Shown piece after piece: positions 9,342 to 17,655 of a stretch of DNA of 64,000 nucleotides; position 1 is the first letter of the stretch, and each line of letters starts with the position of its first letter. Source of the stretch: Azospirillum baldaniorum (GTDB taxonomy: Bacteria > Pseudomonadota > Alphaproteobacteria > Azospirillales > Azospirillaceae); assembly GCF_003119195.2 (NCBI RefSeq), contig NZ_CP022253.1, positions 1,869,001 through 1,933,000 on the forward strand, written 5' to 3'. Below the pieces are notes generated by a model. It worked only from the letters and a program-made list of their open reading frames with translations, was not told the origin of the DNA and searched no databases. Made by a program: the position numbers and the translations under genes.

Positions 9342-10052
9342 ATGTCCCGTCTTTCCGGCCGCACCGCCCTCATCACCGGCGCCTCGCGCGGCATCGGCGC
9401 CGCCGTCGCCAAGCGCTTCGCCGCCGAAGGCGCCCACGTCATCCTCGCCGCCCGCACCGTCGGCGGCCTGGAGGAAACCGACGACGCGATCTTCCAGGCC
9501 ACCGGCCGGAACGCCACGCTGGTCCCGCTGGACCTGCGGCAGTTCGACAAGATCGACCAGCTCGGCTATTCGATCTTCGAGCGGTTCGGGAAGCTCGATA
9601 TCCTCGTCAGCAACGCCGGCGTCCTGGAAGCCCTAGGGCCAGTCGCCCATTACGATCCGAAACTGTGGCAGCGCGTGATGGACGTGAACGTCACGGCCAA
9701 CTTCCGCCTGATCCGCTCCTTCGACCGCCTGCTGCGCGCGTCCGACGCGGGGCGCGCCATCTTCGTGACGTCAGGTGCCGCGAACGCGCCCTACCCCTAC
9801 TGGAGCCCGTACGGGGCCAGCAAGGCGGCGCTGGAGATGATGGTGAAGACCTACGCGATGGAAATCGCCTCGTCGAACCTGCGCGTCAATCTGGTCGATC
9901 CCGGCATCGTGGCGACCAAGCTGCGCATGCAGGCCTTCCCCGGCGAGGACCAGACCAAGCTGGCCCAGCCGGACGACGTGGCCGAGGCCTTCGTGGCCCT
10001 GGCGGAGGCGTCCTGCACCCGCCACGGCGAGGTGGTGTCGGCGCAGGGGTGA
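9342..10052 (+). CDS. Short-chain dehydrogenase/reductase
   Basis: NAD(P)-dependent oxidoreductase with a Rossmann fold. The 236-residue protein has the classical SDR motifs: the cofactor loop TGASRGIG near residue 12, NNAG-equivalent SNAG, the catalytic serine in FVTSGAAN, and YGASKAALE with the Tyr and Lys. The substrate cannot be read from sequence; the length and motif spacing fit the FabG/YciK-like branch. It follows the purF hairpin and precedes the pseudouridine synthase by 42 bases on the same strand. Confidence 0.88.
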   Translation: MSRLSGRTALITGASRGIGAAVAKRFAAEGAHVILAARTVGGLEETDDAIFQATGRNATLVPLDLRQFDKIDQLGYSIFERFGKLDILVSNAGVLEALGPVAHYDPKLWQRVMDVNVTANFRLIRSFDRLLRASDAGRAIFVTSGAANAPYPYWSPYGASKAALEMMVKTYAMEIASSNLRVNLVDPGIVATKLRMQAFPGEDQTKLAQPDDVAEAFVALAEASCTRHGEVVSAQG

Positions 10053-10094
10053 CTTGCGGTTCTCTCCTTTCACGCGCCCGAGGCTGCCCCCGGC

Positions 10095-10784
10095 ATGACA
10101 CCCGAACAAATCCAGGCCCGCGTGCTCTACCGCGATGGGCTCATGCTCATCATCGACAAGCCCGCCGGCCTGCCCGTCCACGCCGGGCCGGGCGGCGGTC
10201 CGAACCTGGAACGCCACTTCGACGCCCTGCGCTTCGGATTTCCAAAGCCGCCGGGCCTCGCCCACCGGCTGGACCGCGACACCTCCGGTTGCCTGATCCT
10301 GGGGCGGCACCCGAAGGCCCTGCGCAAGCTGGGCAAGTTGTTTCAGGACGGCAAGGTCGACAAGACCTATTGGGCGGTCGTTGCCGGCACCCCGCCGGAG
10401 GAGCAGGGGCGGATCGAACTGCCGTTGAAGAAGGTGACCAACAAGAGCGGCGGCTGGCGCATCGTCGTGGCCGATGACGGGCAGAGCGCCATTACCGATT
10501 ACCGGGTCCTCGGTCGCGGCAACGGCACAACATGGCTGGAGTTGAAGCCGCACACCGGGCGCACGCACCAGATTCGCGTGCATTGCGCCACGGCGCTGGG
10601 CTGCCCGCTGCTGGGCGATCCGCAATATGGCGGTCCGGAGGGGCATCCGCTGCATCTGCAATCGCGGGCCATTTCGCTTCCCCTGTACCCCTCCCGCGAA
10701 GCGGTCGGCGCGGTGGCGCCGGTTCCGCTTCATATGCGCGCGGCGCTCGCCGCCTGCGGCTTTCAAGGAGACGACCCGGCCTGA
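10095..10784 (+). CDS. RluA-family RNA pseudouridine synthase
   Basis: Isomerises uridine to pseudouridine in RNA. The 229-residue protein contains the RluA motif HRLDRDTSG with the catalytic aspartate, and the downstream RTHQIRVHCA and PLLGDPQYGG segments. There is no N-terminal S4 domain, as in RluA and TruC-like enzymes, so the target (rRNA or tRNA) is not determined. The ATG at 10095 directly precedes the first family strand (VLYRDGLMLIIDKPAG). The stop codon lies inside a small hairpin shared with the convergent gene. Confidence 0.9.
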   Translation: MTPEQIQARVLYRDGLMLIIDKPAGLPVHAGPGGGPNLERHFDALRFGFPKPPGLAHRLDRDTSGCLILGRHPKALRKLGKLFQDGKVDKTYWAVVAGTPPEEQGRIELPLKKVTNKSGGWRIVVADDGQSAITDYRVLGRGNGTTWLELKPHTGRTHQIRVHCATALGCPLLGDPQYGGPEGHPLHLQSRAISLPLYPSREAVGAVAPVPLHMRAALAACGFQGDDPA

Positions 10785-10792
10785 CGGCCGGG
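10775..10792. terminator. Small GC hairpin between convergent genes
   Basis: Seven-base-pair stem CCCGGCC/GGCCGGG with a TGAC loop that includes the stop codon of the pseudouridine synthase gene. The following CTGTT is a poor T run. It is placed correctly for a shared terminator, but the signal is weak. Confidence 0.3.
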
Positions 10793-10803
10793 CCGCCGGG
10801 CTG

Positions 10804-11244
10804 TTACGCCCGCCACTCGGCGCGCTTCTCCGTGCCGGCCTCCGTCTCATGCACCATGAAGCCGACATAACCGGCAACGATGGCGAGGACGGCGTGCAGC
10901 CAGATGTCGTTGCCGTGCAGCGGCACCAGCCCGAACAGCGTGTTCAGGCCCGGAATGAAGCCGAGCACGGTCAGGACGGCGTAGGCCACGGCCACGCTGC
11001 GCAGATAGCTGCGCGAGGCCAGACGGCTGGAGAAGTAGGCGAAGAAGCCCCACAGGCCGAACAGGAGATGCACGACGTTGTGCAGCAGGTTCACCGGGAA
11101 CAGCCCGAGCAGATAGCCGTGGAAGGATTCGACGGCGAGGGTCATGCCTTCCGGGGGCGGAGACAGGAAGGTCGGAATGAAGCCCAGTATGCCGATGGCC
11201 GTAAAGGCCGCGGCGTAGACCAGCGTTACGTTGCGCCACCACAT
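10804..11244 (-). CDS. DUF4383-like small membrane protein
   Basis: A 146-residue integral membrane protein with about four hydrophobic segments (around residues 5-24, 45-68, 83-103 and 112-130). The histidine-containing motif LLHNVVHLLFGLWGFFAY matches the DUF4383 pattern. The function of the family is unknown. A good ribosome-binding site (GGAGAG, six bases before the ATG) supports the start. It is convergent with the pseudouridine synthase gene and lies 85 bases downstream of the ferredoxin gene on the same strand. Confidence 0.75.
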   Translation of the reverse strand: MWWRNVTLVYAAAFTAIGILGFIPTFLSPPPEGMTLAVESFHGYLLGLFPVNLLHNVVHLLFGLWGFFAYFSSRLASRSYLRSVAVAYAVLTVLGFIPGLNTLFGLVPLHGNDIWLHAVLAIVAGYVGFMVHETEAGTEKRAEWRA

Positions 11245-11329
11245 GTGTCTCTCCGTTGGCAGACAGGGGATGAAACCGCCTTACCAACAGAGGGTTTAGA
11301 AGCAGCGTTCCCTTGATCAGGCCGCAAAC

Positions 11330-11629
11330 TCAGGCGGCCACCGCCTCCATGGTCACGGCCTTGACCGGGCAAACGCCCGCGCAGTCGCCGCAGCCGGTGC
11401 AGCCCCCCTCCTCGATGATCGGCAACCAGCGTCCACGGCCCAGCGGCCGGAAGCGGATCGCACCGTGGTCGCAATGGTCGCCGCACATGCGGCAGTCGAT
11501 TCCGGTGTAGGACAGGCAGCCCGCGCCAATGCGCGCTTCCAGCGCCTGGGAAGGCGCTGCCGGCGGCTGGGACGGCCTCGCTTCGGAGCGGAAGCGCCCC
11601 CGGAACAGATCCGCGCGACTGATCGCCAT
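11330..11629 (-). CDS. NapF-like 4Fe-4S ferredoxin-type protein
   Basis: A 99-residue iron-sulfur protein. It has two cysteine clusters: C-x7-C-x2-C-x3-C (around residues 38-53, CLSYTGIDCRMCGDHC) and a classical C-x2-C-x2-C-x3-CP near the C-terminus (CTGCGDCAGVCP). This layout and the N-terminal SRADLFRGRFR segment match the C-terminal half and start of NapF, an accessory of periplasmic nitrate reductase that acts in the cytoplasm. No other nap gene is present, so the link to nitrate reduction is inferred. GGAGGG precedes the ATG. Confidence 0.8.
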   Translation of the reverse strand: MAISRADLFRGRFRSEARPSQPPAAPSQALEARIGAGCLSYTGIDCRMCGDHCDHGAIRFRPLGRGRWLPIIEEGGCTGCGDCAGVCPVKAVTMEAVAA

Positions 11630-11780
11630 GACGGTCGCCCTCCCCCAATCCTATTCCATCGCAACGTCATTGCCGCATTCGCGAATGCCGGGCATCGGTG
11701 ATGGCGGTACACTGACCTTTCGTTCACCACCCGACCTTGACCGTCGTCAAGGTCCGCACCGCACCGGAAGGACGGACGGC

Positions 11781-13244
11781 ATGGTCCCCATCGGCAACAC
11801 CACGGCGCGCTGGATGACCCTTCGCTACGGGCTGGCGCTCGGGGTGATCGCGCTGTGCACGCTGGCCGGTTTCGTCATGACCGAGCGCGTCATCGATCAG
11901 CACGCCGACATGCTGGAGGTTGTGAACATCTCAGGACGCCAGCGCATGCTGTCCCAGCGCACCGCCCTTCTGGTGGAGCAGCTCCGCAACGCCCCGACCG
12001 ATGCCGAGCGGAGCGCCCTGACCGCCCGCTTGGCCGAGGCGACCGACATGTTCGAGCGCGCCCACCGTCGCCTGACCGGCGCCGATGAGGGGCCGGCCAT
12101 GGGCAAGGACGTGCGACGCCTCTATTTCGACGGGCCGGAGCCGCTGAACGATCTTGTGCTCCGCCACATCGCCGCGCTCCGCGCGGTGATCGCCGCTGGC
12201 CCCGCCGGCCTGCCACCCGACATGCCTGAGGCCGACCTCGTCACCCACCAGGCGCTCGGCCCGCTTCTGGCGGGGCTGGAGGACATGGTGGCGCGCTACC
12301 AGGAAGCGGGCGAGCGCGGCTTCGCTACCCTGCACAATCTCGGCTTCGCCGCCCTGATCCTGACGCTGCTCACCCTGTGCGCCGAGGTTCTGGTGATCTT
12401 CCGCCCGATGGTCCGGCAGGTGCAGCACCAGTTCGCGGACATCACCCGCATGACCCAGGCGCTGGAGCAGACGAACGTCACGCTGGAAGCCCAGGTGCGC
12501 GCCCGCACCGCCGAGTTGCACACCGCCAAAGTGGCAGCGGAACAGGCCCATCTGGCGAAGTCGCGCTTCCTGGCCCACGCCGGACACGATCTGAAGCAGC
12601 CGCTTCAGGCCATCAACATGTTCACCGGCATGCTGGAACGGCAGCTCGACAAGCCCCGCTCCCTGGCGTTGGTGAAGGATCTGCGGCTCGCCCAGAGGTC
12701 GATGCACGATTTGCTGAACGCCATCCTGGACATCTCGAAGCTGGAATCCGGCGTGGTCGAGCCGAAAACCGCCAATGTCGCTTTGTTCGCTCTGTTCGAT
12801 CAGCTCGAGGCGGAATTCACCGGGATCGCCGAGAACAAAGGGCTGCGGTTGCGCGTCGTGCCGACGGATCTGTCCGTGCGGACGGATCCCTTTCTCCTTG
12901 AGCGCATTCTGCGCAACCTGCTGACCAACGCGGTGCGCTACACCGAACAAGGCGGCGTTCTGATGGGCTGCCGACGCCGCGGCGACAGCGTGTGGATCGA
13001 GGTCTACGACACGGGCCGGGGCATCGCCGAGGCCGACCGACGCCGCATTTTCGAGGAGTTCGTCCAGCTCGACCGGCCAGACCGCGACCGCAGCGAGGGA
13101 ATCGGGCTCGGTTTGGCCATCGTCGACCGGCTGGCCCGGCTGCTCGGCCACCCGCTGGAGCTTCGCTCCGTCGAAGGGCGCGGAACGGTGTTCGCCGTGG
13201 GGGTGCCCCTGGTCAGCAGCCTACAGGAGACGGTCGCGGCCTGA
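11781..13244 (+). CDS. PilJ/NarX-type membrane sensor histidine kinase
   Basis: Membrane sensor kinase of 487 residues. A first transmembrane helix (about 14-35) is followed by a periplasmic PilJ-type domain starting with the P-box-like VNISGRQRMLSQRTALL (residues 48-64). A second membrane helix (about 184-206) leads into a coiled coil. The kinase core has the H-box HDLKQPLQ (His269), N-box NLLTNAVRY, G1 DTGRGI and G2 GIGLGLAIV. No receiver domain is attached. The ATG at 11781 follows GGAAGGACGG and gives a normal N-terminus. Its 3' end overlaps the convergent response regulator by 24 bases, its likely partner. Confidence 0.9.
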   Translation: MVPIGNTTARWMTLRYGLALGVIALCTLAGFVMTERVIDQHADMLEVVNISGRQRMLSQRTALLVEQLRNAPTDAERSALTARLAEATDMFERAHRRLTGADEGPAMGKDVRRLYFDGPEPLNDLVLRHIAALRAVIAAGPAGLPPDMPEADLVTHQALGPLLAGLEDMVARYQEAGERGFATLHNLGFAALILTLLTLCAEVLVIFRPMVRQVQHQFADITRMTQALEQTNVTLEAQVRARTAELHTAKVAAEQAHLAKSRFLAHAGHDLKQPLQAINMFTGMLERQLDKPRSLALVKDLRLAQRSMHDLLNAILDISKLESGVVEPKTANVALFALFDQLEAEFTGIAENKGLRLRVVPTDLSVRTDPFLLERILRNLLTNAVRYTEQGGVLMGCRRRGDSVWIEVYDTGRGIAEADRRRIFEEFVQLDRPDRDRSEGIGLGLAIVDRLARLLGHPLELRSVEGRGTVFAVGVPLVSSLQETVAA

Positions 13245-13865
13245 TTCCTTGACCAGCAGCACCGCCTGGGTCCGGCTGCCCACACCGAGCGCCTTCAGCA
13301 CGCCGGTGACATGGGTCTTGACGGTGGACAGGTTCAGGCCCAACCGCTCCCCGATCTCCTGGTTCGACAGGCCCTGGGCCAGCAGGTCGAGAACCTCCAG
13401 CTGGCGGCGGGTCATGCCGTCGAAGACGCTCGGCTCATGCGGCTTGGCGGCGGCCGGCGTCTGGGCGATCCCCGGCATACCGAGCACCGGCGGCACATAG
13501 GACCCGCCGGCCATGACCAGACGCAGGATGTTCACGACCAGAACGTCGTCGGTGGACTTCGGGATGAAGGCCCGCACCCCGCGCGACAGCACGGCGCGCA
13601 TCTCGTCCGGCGAGTCGATCATCGAGAAGACGACGACCGGCACCGGCGCCACGCGCTTCACCACCGCCTCCACATCGTCCAGCCCACCGAGGCCCGGCAT
13701 GCGCAGGTCCATGATGACGAGGTCGTAGGGCCCCTGGTCCAGCAGCTGCGTCAGCTGGCCGAAGCTGGTCGCCGCCGCCACGTTGGCCTGTTCATCCAGC
13801 TCACCGACCAGATGGGTCAGGCCACTGCGAACGATGGAGTGATCGTCGGCGATCAATACCTGCAT
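13221..13865 (-). CDS. LuxR/NarL-type response regulator
   Basis: Two-component transcription factor of 214 residues. The receiver domain has the acidic pair in LIADDHS, the phospho-acceptor Asp in YDLVIMDLRMPG, a Ser in VVFSMID and Lys in FIPKSTDD. After a linker with Pro/Ala residues comes a LuxR helix-turn-helix, MTRRQLEVLDLLAQGLSNQEIGERLGLNLSTVKTHV (residues about 150-185). The start is the ATG at 13865, which begins MQVLIADD; the frame is open further upstream, but those residues do not fit the family. The 24-base convergent overlap with the sensor kinase gene makes that kinase the probable partner. Confidence 0.92.
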   Translation of the reverse strand: MQVLIADDHSIVRSGLTHLVGELDEQANVAAATSFGQLTQLLDQGPYDLVIMDLRMPGLGGLDDVEAVVKRVAPVPVVVFSMIDSPDEMRAVLSRGVRAFIPKSTDDVLVVNILRLVMAGGSYVPPVLGMPGIAQTPAAAKPHEPSVFDGMTRRQLEVLDLLAQGLSNQEIGERLGLNLSTVKTHVTGVLKALGVGSRTQAVLLVKESGRDRLL

Positions 13866-14057
13866 GACAACCCTGCTTCGGCGAAGGCGGCTGGTGGGGA
13901 CGACCCAATGGGACAGGGTCCGCTGGGACCGGACCGGACTCGGTCGTCTCAAACCAAAGTGCGGCTTCCGGTATGAACCTCATACGCCGACAGGAGGTTT
14001 CATGCCACAATTGATGCATGATTCCGCAATGCCGCGCGTGCTTCTGCCGCAGATGCG

Positions 14058-14082
14058 AAAAAGGCGCCGCGGAGGCGGCGCC
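14058..14082 (-). terminator. Rho-independent terminator of the OmpA-family gene
   Basis: Eight-base-pair GC stem (14063-14070 with 14075-14082, arms GGCGCCGC and GCGGCGCC) followed on the minus strand by five T. It lies 58 bases after the stop of the OmpA-family gene. Confidence 0.85.
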
Positions 14083-14139
14083 CTTCTCCTGGTCCTGACC
14101 GTGCCGACCGGTCCCGAACGGGACCGGCGGCGCGCCGGA

Positions 14140-15180
14140 TCACTGCACGCGGATGAGGATCTGCGCGCGGCGGTTCGACGGTTCGCGGACGTTCGCACCG
14201 GTGTTCACCAGGAGCTGGGTTTCGCCCTTGCCCTCGACGGTGATCTGGTTGGCGGCGACGCCCTTGCCGACCAGCGCGTTCTTGACCGCATCGGCGCGGC
14301 GCAGCGAGAGCCGCTGGTTGTAGGCCGGCGAGCCCGAGGTGTCGGTGTGGCCGACCACATGGATGCTGACCGCCCGCACCTGACCGGCGGAGGCGGCGGC
14401 ATCGCCGATGATCTTGTCGGACGCCGCGGTGATGTTGGCCTTGTCCCAGTCGAAGAACACCAGATACTCCGACTGCGGCTGCGCCTGCACCGGAGCCGCC
14501 GGAGCGATGGGGGCCGCCGCGGGGGCGGCCGCCGGAGCGCCGAAGGTGTAGCGCAGGCCGGCCATGATGGTGTGATTCTGGTACTCGCCCTTCACGGTGG
14601 AGCTGGCGAGGCCGGCCGGGCCGCCCAGATCGAACTTCGGATCGAGCGTCGCGAAGTAGCGGTAATCCAGCGTCAGGGCCAGGTTGTGGCTCAGGGCGTA
14701 GGACACGCCGGCGATGCCCTGGTAGGCGAACACCCAGTCGCGGTCATCGAAACCGCCGAGATCCAGACGGACCTGGGCGATACCGGCGCCGACGCCGATG
14801 TAGGGCGTGAAGGCGGTGCCGGTGTTGATGTCGTACAGGACGTTGCCCATGAAGGCGAGCGAGCTGGCCTTGCCACCCAGACCGTTCACCGCCGCGTTGG
14901 AGCTGTCGGTGCTGTCGATCGCGTTGCGCCAGCGCCAGGCGAACTCCAGCTCGGCGCGCGGGCCGGCGGCGGTCGCGTAGCCGGCGGAGATGTCGCCGAT
15001 GCCGCCCAGCTTGAAGCTGGTGCTGGCGTCCGTCGGGGTGTTCTCGAAGCGCAGATCGGCGTCGCGAGTCCAGTTCACGCCGGCGCCGGCGCCGACGTAG
15101 AAGCCCTCGGTCGCGGCCATGGCGGCGGTCGGCAGCATCGCCGCGAGCGCCGTTCCGAGCAGAATCCCACGCAGAGTCAT
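14140..15180 (-). CDS. OmpA-family outer-membrane protein
   Basis: Outer-membrane beta-barrel with a peptidoglycan-binding tail. The 346-residue protein has a signal peptide ending near MAA-ATEG (residues 1-24), an N-terminal eight-strand barrel with alternating aromatic strands (FYVGAGAGVNW at the start and IMAGLRYTF at the end), an Ala/Pro linker (APAAAPAAAPIAPAAP), and a C-terminal OmpA domain with the diaminopimelate-binding motif YNQRLSLRRADAVKNAL. I start at 15180 because AAGGAAAG sits just before that ATG; an in-frame ATG seven codons upstream lacks such a site. It is followed by a strong terminator. Confidence 0.92.
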   Translation of the reverse strand: MTLRGILLGTALAAMLPTAAMAATEGFYVGAGAGVNWTRDADLRFENTPTDASTSFKLGGIGDISAGYATAAGPRAELEFAWRWRNAIDSTDSSNAAVNGLGGKASSLAFMGNVLYDINTGTAFTPYIGVGAGIAQVRLDLGGFDDRDWVFAYQGIAGVSYALSHNLALTLDYRYFATLDPKFDLGGPAGLASSTVKGEYQNHTIMAGLRYTFGAPAAAPAAAPIAPAAPVQAQPQSEYLVFFDWDKANITAASDKIIGDAAASAGQVRAVSIHVVGHTDTSGSPAYNQRLSLRRADAVKNALVGKGVAANQITVEGKGETQLLVNTGANVREPSNRRAQILIRVQ

Positions 15181-15602
15181 TTTCTTCTTTCCTTTGTGCA
15201 CGGCGTTGCCGGGGCTGTCGAAGCGAACCGTTCGAAGGGCGGGTGTCTGGTGACTCCCGCCTTCATCGGGCGAGCCCGCCGCATTCCGTCGGCGGTTGAA
15301 ACGTCATGACTTCGAGATATCAGCTACCACCCACCGTCACAAGTCCTCTGCGACAAGATGCACAGAGATGTTGCATTTCTGCATTACCCGAACGTTCGTC
15401 GCGTTCTTCATATTCCTTCGAGAACGAAGCAATCGCGCGCCGAATTCTTCCTAATCCCATTGGATGGGGCGCATGACCTTCGGGGTATGTTTGCGGTTAG
15501 CACAAACAAACCAGACACACAAAAGCACCCCGCCTTCGGCAGGGGCAACACATCCATGGAGTCACCGGTAAGAGGCCGGCGGAACCGGCGCCGGCGTCCG
15601 GT
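15181..15602. other. Intergenic region upstream of the OmpA-family gene
   Basis: About 420 bases without a gene. It is less GC-rich than its surroundings and should hold the promoter of the OmpA-family gene. A ten-base perfect palindrome CGAACGTTCG lies at 15389-15398 and a small hairpin CTTCG-AGAA-CGAAG at about 15417-15430. The terminator of the upstream small minus-strand gene is listed separately. I see no coding sequence here. Confidence 0.6.
15521..15546 (-). terminator. Terminator of the small minus-strand gene
   Basis: Hairpin CCCC-GCC-TTC-GGC-A-GGGG (one-base bulge) at about 15528-15545, followed on the minus strand by TGC and TTTT. It is about 57 bases downstream of the small gene ending at 15603. 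Confidence 0.5.
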
Positions 15603-15818
15603 TCAGTCCTGCGGTTCGGCGACCGTTTCGAACTGGGTGGGGTCGAGAAGGGTGGAAACCGCCAGGGTTTTCAGGGTCTTGTGGTCGTCGGACCGTTGAA
15701 GTTGGGCGTGCTGTGTGCCCAACCCATCCTTGCGGATGGCGATCACCTGCCAGATGCCACCGCCGGGACCCAGTTTGCGGAACATCTGGCCTTCAACGAC
15801 TTCGCGCTTTCTGCGCAT
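15603..15818 (-). CDS. Small conserved-looking basic protein of unknown function
   Basis: A 71-residue protein without signal peptide or membrane helix. The sequence starts MRRKREVVEGQMFRK, then LGPGGGIWQVIAIRKDGLG and HAQLQRSDDHKTLKTLAVS. The short beta-rich pattern (GIWQVIAI, HAQLQR) could be a small barrel of the SH3/KOW kind, but this is only an impression. GGAG lies seven bases before the ATG at 15818, which favours this start over an in-frame ATG 20 codons upstream. I do not recognise a named family. Confidence 0.65.
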   Translation of the reverse strand: MRRKREVVEGQMFRKLGPGGGIWQVIAIRKDGLGTQHAQLQRSDDHKTLKTLAVSTLLDPTQFETVAEPQD

Positions 15819-16014
15819 ATCCAATCTCCAAAACCCAAAAACGTCAAACCCGCCAACCTTGCGGACACGGCGGACCATTCAAACACCAAACCGCCCCCGG
15901 TTGGCGAGTGTCCGTTGTGCGCGCCACGCATACCGAAGCCGTGATGTAGCGGTGCTGCAACAACCGTCTTCGCACCTGCGGAACAAACCGCCGATCCGGC
16001 GTGTTGATGCCGTC

Positions 16015-16266
16015 ATGAAAATCGATCACGACGTGCTCCTGTTCGCGACCCGCCTCGTGGAAGAACTGGGCGAGTCCGCCATCCGCATCAGCCGCGTCCG
16101 CCTCGTCGAACTCACGGCTGCGAACAACCTGCGCGCCGCCGCCTTCTGGCGGGACGTGATGCACACCTCGGAGAGGCTTCTGGCGGAGCGCTCCCCCGCC
16201 CTGGCGCCGCCGCCCACATCGCCCCCGCTGGCCCCCGCCATGTCGGCTCAGCCGGCCACCCTCTGA
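16015..16266 (+). CDS. Small hypothetical protein
   Basis: An 83-residue protein. The first 60 residues (MKIDHDVLLFATRLVEELGESA onward) look helical and mixed-charge; the last 20 are rich in Pro and Ala. The frame stays open upstream, but that part has no protein-like composition, so I take the ATG at 16015. No clear ribosome-binding site is visible, which lowers confidence. The gene ends 28 bases before a strong bidirectional terminator, which supports it as a real transcript. Function unknown. Confidence 0.5.
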   Translation: MKIDHDVLLFATRLVEELGESAIRISRVRLVELTAANNLRAAAFWRDVMHTSERLLAERSPALAPPPTSPPLAPAMSAQPATL

Positions 16267-16293
16267 ACCACACCGCAGTCACCACACCAAGCA

Positions 16294-16323
16294 AAAGGCC
16301 CGGCGGTTTCCCGCCGGGCCTTT
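16294..16323. terminator. Bidirectional terminator between convergent genes
   Basis: Perfect 13-base-pair stem (16294-16306 with 16311-16323, arms AAAGGCCCGGCGG and CCGCCGGGCCTTT) with a TTTC tetraloop and A/T tracts on both sides. It separates the small plus-strand gene from livK on the minus strand. Confidence 0.85.
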
Positions 16324-16381
16324 GCGCGACTTCATTTCCTTTCCGGAAACAAGATCGTACGTCCTGAACATCGACCCCGGT

Positions 16382-17482
16382 TTACTTGACCTGGGCGTAC
16401 TGGCCGTTGTTCCAGCGGTACCAGACGTAGGCCGGCGAGGTCACGTCGCCCTTGGCGTCGAAGCCGATCTTGCCGATCACCGTGTTGTAGCTGTTCTTGC
16501 GCAGCACGTCGGCGATCTTGGCCGAGTCGGTCGAGTTGGCCTGCTTGGCCGCCTCCGCCCATATCTGCAGGGCGGCGTAGGTGTAGAGGGTGTAGCCCTC
16601 CGGCTCATAGCCGGCCTTGCGGAACTTCTCCACGGCTTCCTTGGCTTCCGGCATCTCGCGCGGGTCAGGACCGAAGGTCATCATGGTGTTCTCGCCGGCC
16701 GGACCGGTGATCGCCCAGTACTCGTTGGTCACCAGCGCGTCGCCCGACACGATCGGGGCGTTCAGGCCCTGATCCTTCATCTGGCGGGCCAGCAGGCCGG
16801 CCTCGGTGTGGTAGCCGCCGACATAGACGACGTCGACCGCTTCCTGCTTCAGCTTGGACACCAGAGCCGAGTAGTCCTTCTCACCCGCCGTATAGGCTTC
16901 GTAGATCTTCTCCTTCTGGCCGCCGGCGTTCAGCGCCTTCTGCGTCTCGTCGGCCAGACCCTTACCGTAGGCCGACTTGTCGTGCAGGATGGCGACGTTC
17001 TTGCCCTTGTAATTCTCCAGCAGATACTTGCCGGCGATCTGGCCCTGCTGGTCGTCGCGGCCGCAAACGCGGAAGACGTTCTTCAGGTTCTGTTCGGTCA
17101 GCTTCGGGTTGGTCGAGGCCGGAGAGATCTGCAGGACGCCTTCCTCGGCATAGACCTGCGAGGCCGGGATCGAGGAGCCCGAGCAGAAGTGGCCGGCGAC
17201 GAACTTGACGCCCGCCTTGGCGAGCTGGTTCGCCACGGCGACGGCCTGCTTCGGGTCGCAGGCGTCGTCGCCCACTTCCAGCTTCAGCTTCTGGCCCAGG
17301 ACACCACCGGCGGCGTTGATGTCGGCGACCGCCTGCTCGATGCCCTTCTTCATCTGCTCGCCGAAGGTGGCGTACTGGCCGGTGATCGGGCCGGCGGTCG
17401 CCACCGCGATGTCGGCCTTCGCCACCGAGGCGGTCATAGCGGTCGCCGCAACCGCAACGAGGAGGGAAAGCTTGTAGTTCAT
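16382..17482 (-). CDS. livK: Branched-chain amino acid ABC transporter, substrate-binding protein
   Basis: Periplasmic receptor that delivers Leu, Ile, Val or related amino acids to the LivHM permease. The 366-residue protein has a signal peptide (KLSLLVAVAATAMTASVAKA, residues 4-23) and the Leu/Ile/Val-binding protein fold: DIAVATAGPITGQYATFGEQ at the start, FVAGHFCSGSSIPAS, and a conserved disulfide pair of cysteines (GDDACDP and VFRVCGRDD region). It is the last gene of the operon, 173 bases after the DUF6867 gene, with two hairpins in between that may adjust its mRNA level. Confidence 0.95.
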   Translation of the reverse strand: MNYKLSLLVAVAATAMTASVAKADIAVATAGPITGQYATFGEQMKKGIEQAVADINAAGGVLGQKLKLEVGDDACDPKQAVAVANQLAKAGVKFVAGHFCSGSSIPASQVYAEEGVLQISPASTNPKLTEQNLKNVFRVCGRDDQQGQIAGKYLLENYKGKNVAILHDKSAYGKGLADETQKALNAGGQKEKIYEAYTAGEKDYSALVSKLKQEAVDVVYVGGYHTEAGLLARQMKDQGLNAPIVSGDALVTNEYWAITGPAGENTMMTFGPDPREMPEAKEAVEKFRKAGYEPEGYTLYTYAALQIWAEAAKQANSTDSAKIADVLRKNSYNTVIGKIGFDAKGDVTSPAYVWYRWNNGQYAQVK

Positions 17483-17516
17483 AGTTTCGTTGGCTCCCTG
17501 TTATGAGTCGTACGCC

Positions 17517-17566
17517 GGCCCCGCCGGGGCCTTTTCACCGGTCCCCCAAGGGCTGGGGGCGCCGGT
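17517..17566 (-). promoter_or_regulatory. Tandem hairpins in the leader of livK
   Basis: On the minus strand the sequence between the DUF6867 gene and livK folds into two hairpins. The first is an interrupted stem, ACCGG/CCGGT outside and CCCCC/GGGGG inside (17537-17566). The second is GGCCCC/GGGGCC (17517-17531). They end about 35 bases before the livK start. They could block 3' exonucleases or processing enzymes so that livK mRNA outlives the permease mRNA, or act as a partial attenuator. This function is inferred. Confidence 0.5.
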
Positions 17567-17655
17567 GCCGACAAGGTTCCACTATAGTCCGATCATCGCC
17601 AAGTGCGACAGTTTCACCCGCGTCCTTGTCGCGATCGGAGCCATGGATTTCGCAA

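Noticed and set aside
11330..11629. Part of a nap nitrate reductase operon
   Set aside because: Only a NapF-like protein is present; no napA, napB, napC or napD lies next to it.
16322..17506. A 394-codon plus-strand open frame opposite livK
   Set aside because: It mirrors livK, a clear family member, and has no ribosome-binding site or recognisable domain.
17517..17535. GGCCCC-GCC-GGGGCC-TTTT as a plus-strand terminator
   Set aside because: It looks like one, but no plus-strand gene leads into it. I treat it as part of the livK leader on the minus strand.
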